Assembly (NCBI RefSeq): GCF_050589625.1
Contig: NZ_JBNGOP010000019.1
Span: forward strand, 35,135 to 99,134
DNA length: 64,000 nucleotides
Reading direction: 5' to 3'
DNA from: Pelagihabitans sp947500445
GTDB taxonomy: Bacteria > Bacteroidota > Bacteroidia > Flavobacteriales > Flavobacteriaceae
Part shown: piece after piece, positions 63,831 through 64,000 of the stretch
Position numbering within the stretch: position 1 is the stretch's first letter
Layout of the letters: every line of letters begins with the position of its first letter
Translations under genes and position numbers: made by a program
Notes under the pieces: generated by a model
What the model saw: the letters and a program-made list of their open reading frames with translations, nothing else
Told to the model about the DNA's origin: nothing
The model's database searches: none

Positions 63831-64000
63831 TAGGGCGTGTTAACACAAAATAGGTATCTTTGTTAAATGGAATTGACGGATACCCAATTTGAAACAATCA
63901 GCTCTCATTTGCCCGTGAAACGTGGCAACGTGAGACTTTCGGACCATGATGTCCTGAACGCCATATTGTATGTTGCCGAGCAGGGTTGCAAGTGGCGTGC
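63831..64000 (+). mobile_element. IS5-family element, left end (cut by window edge)
   Basis: The sequence from TTAGGGCGTGTTAACAC (63830-63846) onward looks like the left end of an IS5 (IS427-type) element: a TA dinucleotide followed by GGGCGTG and, 36 bases later, a transposase start. The right end lies outside the window, so the exact boundary and the target duplication cannot be checked. Confidence 0.55.
63867..64000 (+). CDS. IS5-family transposase, N-terminal part (cut by window edge)
   Basis: The ATG at 63867 opens an uninterrupted frame to the window end: MELTDTQFETISSHLPV, then RLSDHDVLNAILYVAEQGCK. This is the DUF4096-type N-terminal domain of IS5/IS427 transposases ('LSDRDVLNAILYVLRTGCKWR' type). 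The catalytic DDE part is beyond the edge, so whether it is intact is unknown. Confidence 0.75.
   Translation, partial: MELTDTQFETISSHLPVKRGNVRLSDHDVLNAILYVAEQGCKWR

Noticed and set aside
1..64000. tRNA, rRNA, CRISPR arrays, prophage genes
   Set aside because: Looked for cloverleaf-like or direct-repeat-spacer patterns and phage structural genes; none seen.

Overview
The window comes from a member of the Bacteroidota, most likely a marine, polysaccharide-degrading Flavobacteriaceae (Zobellia/Maribacter/Arenibacter-like). The evidence is two SusC/SusD pairs, STN-domain TonB receptors paired with FecR anti-sigma factors and ECF sigma factors, Bacteroidota-type promoters (TTTG / TAnnTTTG), many lipoproteins, and an L-fucose plus unsaturated-uronate catabolic gene set. 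No rRNA, tRNA or CRISPR array was seen.

Layout. (1) 1-6158: a SusD (cut by the window edge), an STN-type SusC, FecR and a divergent ECF sigma factor form one trans-envelope signalling unit. (2) 6475-9463: kduI, kduD and a DUF4861 lipoprotein gene, behind a perfect palindromic operator. (3) 9959-29036: a second SusC/SusD pair and two very large FG-GAP/UnbV (CRTAC1-like) lipoproteins, all on the minus strand. These are interrupted and flanked by an insertion-sequence graveyard: IS1182/IS5-like, IS630, IS1595 (the only intact transposase), two ISAs1 remnants, IS110, IS200/IS605, IS982, a second IS630-like remnant and IS256. (4) 29268-41089: a secreted nucleoside-hydrolase-like protein, a LacI-type regulator, L-fucose isomerase, an FGGY sugar kinase, a GHL6/GH151-like glycosidase lipoprotein, an L-fucose permease, and a second GHL6/GH151-like enzyme on the other strand. 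(5) 41379-48872: a second ECF sigma/FecR/STN-TonB receptor unit (no SusD), then a beta-propeller glycosidase-like protein and an SLC13-type anion symporter. (6) 49121-50754: an AT-rich two-gene islet, ImmA/IrrE-type metallopeptidase plus DUF4411 PIN-like protein, resembling a toxin-antitoxin pair. (7) 50874-63706: an apparent exopolysaccharide assembly and export locus. (8) 63831-64000: the start of an IS5-family element.

How the genes fit together. A 12-base palindrome close to TTAAWCGWTTAA lies upstream of kduI, the second susC, fucI and the second GHL6 gene. In several cases it overlaps or abuts a Bacteroidota promoter. The LacI-type protein at 30458-31492 is the obvious candidate to bind it, so regions 2-4 look like one regulon for a glycan that releases both unsaturated uronates and L-fucose (or a related sugar).

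The most unusual locus is region 7. A response-regulator receiver domain is fused directly to a polyprenyl-phosphate-sugar-synthase-like GT2 glycosyltransferase. It is divergent from a large GT-C-like membrane protein, an Ig-like lipoprotein and a membrane-anchored GH5-like hydrolase, and lies next to a STAS protein/Wzx-like flippase/GT4 operon and a TPR plus outer-membrane-barrel protein. The parts list resembles the Pel system in logic (barrel-TPR exporter, lipoprotein, hydrolase, GT4, flippase, cytoplasmic regulator). However, the regulators appear to be a phospho-receiver domain and a STAS domain instead of a c-di-GMP receptor. I know of no described system with this composition.
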